DNA of 9,132 nucleotides. Origin: JAVEVF01 sp034005175. Its GTDB lineage: Bacteria; Actinomycetota; Coriobacteriia; Anaerosomatales; SLCP01. Positions 6,879 to 9,132 of the stretch are shown here, in pieces (position 1 is the stretch's first letter; every line of letters begins with the position of its first letter). The notes below the pieces were generated by a model. It saw only the letters and a list, made by a program, of their open reading frames with translations, did no database searches and had not been told where the DNA came from. Location of the stretch: the NCBI GenBank assembly GCA_034005175.1, contig JAVEVF010000076.1, positions 1 to 9,132 on the forward strand, given 5' to 3'. Made by a program: the position numbers and the translations under genes.

Positions 6879-6908
6879 AGGCCCCGACTCCGCTTGGGGT
6901 CGGGGCCT
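6879..6908 (+). terminator. Hairpin terminator after acs
   Basis: Starting 40 bases after the acs stop, AGGCCCCGACTCC pairs with GGGGTCGGGGCCT (13 pairs, one T-G wobble) around the loop GCTT. There is no U-tract after it (TCGCCATGG), the same style as the hairpin at 4395-4424. A weaker 5-bp stem (GAGCC/GGCTC, 6851-6866) precedes it. Confidence 0.78.
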
Positions 6909-6919
6909 TCGCCATGGTG

Positions 6920-6925
6920 TAGACT
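6920..6925 (+). promoter_or_regulatory. Possible -10 element for the hem operon
   Basis: TAGACT fits the TAnnnT -10 pattern and begins 12 bases after the acs terminator, giving a leader of about 45 bases for hemE. The expected -35 would fall inside the terminator stem (GGGGTC region) and is not recognisable. The terminator upstream means hemE needs its own promoter, which lends some weight to the call. Confidence 0.3.
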
Positions 6926-6975
6926 ACTCGGGGTTTGCATGTTTCCTTCGACCGGCAACGAGAGGGAATGCCCGC

Positions 6976-8031
6976 ATGGCCTTCAATGACCTGTTTCTGA
7001 GAGCGTGCCGACGTCAGCCCACAGAACGCACCCCGATCTGGATGATGCGACAGGCGGGGCGCTACATGCCAGAGTACCGCGCCATCCGCAAGGACCACGA
7101 TTTTCTGCAGATGTGCAAGCAGCCCGAGCTTGCAGTCGAAGTCACGCTCCAACCGGTTGACCTCATCGGGGTGGACGCTGCCATCCTATTCGCCGACATC
7201 CTGCTTCCGCTTGAGGGGATGGGGCTGGAACTCTCCTTTGCGAAGGGTGAGGGTCCGGTTATTCACAACCCCGTGCGCGATCTGTCCGATGTCGAGCGGC
7301 TTCGGGTGTCTGATGCGATCGCCGATACCGGCTATGTCATGGAAGCCATCAGACAACTCCGATGCGAGCTGCGAGACAAAGTACCGCTCATCGGGTTCGC
7401 AGGAGCACCGTTCACTCTGGCGTCGTACATGATCGAAGGCGGCTCGACGCGCGCATATGTGAAGTGCAAGAGCCTCATGTGGTCGGATCCCGCGGCGTGG
7501 GACCGTCTCATGCAGGTGACGACGGACACCGTCATCGAGTACCTGCTTGCACAGGTCGAGGCGGGGGCGCAGGCGGTGCAGGTCTTCGACTCATGGGTGG
7601 GTTTCCTCTCTCCGGGCGATTACGCGCGCTCGGTTCTTCCGCACACCCAACGGCTCATCGAAGAGGTGAGCAAAGGCGGCGTGCCGGTCATTCATTTCGC
7701 CAACAACGCCACTGCCATGCTATCGATGGTTAAAAGCGCAGGTGGTGACGTCATCGGATTGGACTGGCGTGTGGATATCTCCGACGCCATCAACTGGGTC
7801 GGCCCTGACTTCGCGCTCCAGGGCAACCTCGATCCGATGACGCTGTTTGCGCCAGTAGATGTGATCGACAGAGCCGCGCGCGAGATTCTGGAGAAGGTGG
7901 GGACGAGGCCGGGGCATATATTCAACCTCGGACACGGCATTCACAAAGACACAGATCCAGAGCATGCTCGGGCGCTGGTGCGATCGGTGCGCGAGCATTC
8001 GTCGCGTATCCGAGGAGGTAGTGTGTCATGA
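6976..8031 (+). CDS. hemE: Uroporphyrinogen III decarboxylase
   Basis: Removes the four acetate carboxyls of uroporphyrinogen III to give coproporphyrinogen III, a cytoplasmic step of haem synthesis. The 351-residue length is standard. Signatures seen: WMMRQAGRYMPEYR at 22-35 (Arg residues binding the substrate carboxylates), the FADILLPLEGMG segment with D74 (equivalent of the essential Asp in the FSDIL motif), GAPFTLASYMIEGG with Y151, QVFDSWVGFLSP, LQGNLDPM, and FNLGHGIHKDTDP with H320. All key residues known in the family are present. The ATG is preceded by GAGAGGGAA ending 7 bases upstream. It overlaps hemH by ATGA, so it is the first gene of a haem operon. HemE-like corrinoid methyltransferases (MtaA/MtbA type) share the fold but lack this set of motifs, so they are excluded. 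Confidence 0.97.
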   Translation: MAFNDLFLRACRRQPTERTPIWMMRQAGRYMPEYRAIRKDHDFLQMCKQPELAVEVTLQPVDLIGVDAAILFADILLPLEGMGLELSFAKGEGPVIHNPVRDLSDVERLRVSDAIADTGYVMEAIRQLRCELRDKVPLIGFAGAPFTLASYMIEGGSTRAYVKCKSLMWSDPAAWDRLMQVTTDTVIEYLLAQVEAGAQAVQVFDSWVGFLSPGDYARSVLPHTQRLIEEVSKGGVPVIHFANNATAMLSMVKSAGGDVIGLDWRVDISDAINWVGPDFALQGNLDPMTLFAPVDVIDRAAREILEKVGTRPGHIFNLGHGIHKDTDPEHARALVRSVREHSSRIRGGSVS

Positions 8032-9023
8032 ACGATCAGCAAGCACACCCCACGGCGATCATGCTCGTGGGGTTCGGGGGCCCCGATAGCATCGAATCAG
8101 TGCGCCCATTCATGCGCAACCTGATGGGTCACGAGCCTCCGGACGAGCTGGTAGCGCGTGTCGAGCGCCGCTACCTCACCATCGGTGGTGAATCCCCGCT
8201 GACAGCCATCGCTTATCAGCTGGCTCGAGCTCTTGAGGCCAAGTTTGCCGAGGCCGAGAAGGATGTCCCGGTAGTGCTTGGGATGCGGTACTGGCCGCCA
8301 TTCATCGGAGAGACCCTGCGTGGCCTGCACCACCATGGCTTTCGCAAAGTCGTCGCGGTGTCTCTCTCGCCATTTGACTCCAAGGTCGCCACAGGTGCGT
8401 ATCGCGACGCGGTCGATGAAGTGCTCGGTGACCTCGAGGGCATGGAAGTCGTATGGGCGCCGGCGCTGTATACCCTCACGGGGTTCGGCGGATTGCACAC
8501 TGGTGCCGCGGCCGAGGCCCTAACGGACCTCAAGGATCACCGGCCAGCTCTGCTCATCTTCACCGCGCACAGCCTTCCTGAAGACGATCTAGTCGACGAT
8601 GACCCATATGTCACGCAGCTACGTGGCCTTGTCGACCGGATGGTTGCCATTCTTCAGATGGAGAAGGGGGGCGACGTAAACGGCTCGGACCCGCGTCTAG
8701 CGGGAATACGCGGGTACGGCTCGCTGGCCGGCCCCCAGCCGTGGCTGATTGCATATCAGTCTCAAGGACATCGCCCAGGCAAGTGGCTTGGGCCCAACAT
8801 CAACGATGTCGCCGAGGCCGCTATACGAGGTGGGATCTTCAAGTCGATAGCCGTCTCCCCAGTGGGATTTGCCACTGACCATATGGAGACCCTATACGAT
8901 CTCGACGTGCTCTTGGCCGGTGATGTGTTGGACGCAGGGCTGGAGTTTGCCCGCGCACCGGTCCCCAACACCGATGAGTTGATCGTGGGCTCCATCTACG
9001 AGTCTGTTGACCCCCTGATCTAG
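8028..9023 (+). CDS. hemH: Ferrochelatase (probably coproporphyrin III ferrochelatase, CpfC type)
   Basis: Inserts Fe(II) into coproporphyrin III or protoporphyrin IX. The 331-residue product begins with AIMLVGFGGPDSIESVRPF, like actinobacterial members (most Bacillus types have A-Y-G-T here). YLTIGGESPLTAI, the FTAHSLPE motif with catalytic H181, YQSQGHRPGKWLGPNI, and VGFATDHMETLYDLD with metal-site E287 are all in place. It contains no cysteine, so it cannot carry the [2Fe-2S] cluster of many actinobacterial ferrochelatases. A very strong ribosome site (CGAGGAGGT, 8011-8019) precedes the ATG, which overlaps the hemE stop by 4 bases. Position between hemE and a probable oxidase gene, as in hemEHY of Bacillus, favours the coproporphyrin-dependent route; substrate choice is inferred, not shown. 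Confidence 0.94.
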   Translation: MNDQQAHPTAIMLVGFGGPDSIESVRPFMRNLMGHEPPDELVARVERRYLTIGGESPLTAIAYQLARALEAKFAEAEKDVPVVLGMRYWPPFIGETLRGLHHHGFRKVVAVSLSPFDSKVATGAYRDAVDEVLGDLEGMEVVWAPALYTLTGFGGLHTGAAAEALTDLKDHRPALLIFTAHSLPEDDLVDDDPYVTQLRGLVDRMVAILQMEKGGDVNGSDPRLAGIRGYGSLAGPQPWLIAYQSQGHRPGKWLGPNINDVAEAAIRGGIFKSIAVSPVGFATDHMETLYDLDVLLAGDVLDAGLEFARAPVPNTDELIVGSIYESVDPLI

Positions 9024-9048
9024 CCAGACCGGGCCGAAGGAGAGGCGC

Positions 9049-9132
9049 ATGAGGCAGATCGTCATCATTGGTGGGGGAGTCGCCGGGCTTGCCGCCGCAT
9101 ACAAGGTGGCACGCGCGGCTGCCGAGGGCAAC
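9049..9132 (+). CDS. FAD-binding oxidase N-terminus, probably coproporphyrinogen/protoporphyrinogen oxidase (3' end outside window)
   Basis: Only 28 codons are visible: MRQIVIIGGGVAGLAAAYKV followed by ARAAAEGN. This is a beta-strand, G-G-G-V-A-G-L dinucleotide-binding loop and helix, the Rossmann start of FAD enzymes. Following hemE and hemH after a 25-base gap, with a good AAGGAG site (9037-9042) 6 bases before the ATG, it most likely encodes the oxygen-dependent HemG/HemY/CgoX oxidase, which turns coproporphyrinogen III into coproporphyrin III or protoporphyrinogen IX into protoporphyrin IX. Other amine-oxidase-fold flavoproteins share this N-terminus, so the function rests mainly on gene order. 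Confidence 0.75.
   Translation, partial: MRQIVIIGGGVAGLAAAYKVARAAAEGN

Noticed and set aside
1..9132. CRISPR arrays, insertion sequences, tRNA or rRNA genes, phage or defence genes
   Set aside because: No periodic direct repeats, transposase-like frames, tRNA cloverleaf or defence-type domains were seen on either strand.

Overview
The window is a high-GC bacterial chromosomal segment of ordinary housekeeping and metabolic genes, all on the + strand and densely packed. No mobile element, CRISPR array, tRNA or rRNA was found. The mix suggests an anaerobic or facultative member of a deep Actinomycetota lineage, possibly Coriobacteriia-like. It comprises U-poor GC hairpin terminators, an AMP-forming acetyl-CoA synthetase, a hemE-hemH-hemG run and a RACo-type corrinoid-enzyme activator. 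That placement is an inference from gene content and style, not a search result.

Region 1 (1-1514) holds the 3' part of xseA and complete xseB, the two subunits of exodeoxyribonuclease VII, overlapping by 8 bases. Region 2 (1579-4373) is a tight cluster: a HIT-family nucleotide hydrolase, a DegV/FakB-like fatty-acid-binding protein (8-base overlap), and a GTG-started ferredoxin + ASKHA-ATPase protein of the RACo/DUF4445 type (4-base gap). A 13-bp stem with a UUCG loop closes it at 4395-4424.

Region 3 is a 426-base stretch (4425-4850) without a convincing gene but with several inverted repeats, followed by acs (4851-6839) and a second strong hairpin (6879-6908). Region 4 (6976 to the end) is a haem operon: hemE (uroporphyrinogen decarboxylase), hemH (ferrochelatase, 4-base ATGA overlap), and the first 28 codons of a flavoprotein, probably protoporphyrinogen/coproporphyrinogen oxidase (hemG/hemY/cgoX).

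Functionally, hemE makes coproporphyrinogen III, and the next two genes fit its oxidation and metallation, most likely by the coproporphyrin-dependent route. Acs activates acetate to acetyl-CoA. The RACo-like protein would reductively reactivate a Co(II) corrinoid protein, but no corrinoid protein or methyltransferase lies in the window. The points most worth a second look are the compact RACo-like protein that appears to lack the usual middle domain, its coupling to degV, the palindrome-rich acs upstream region, and the cysteine-free ferrochelatase.
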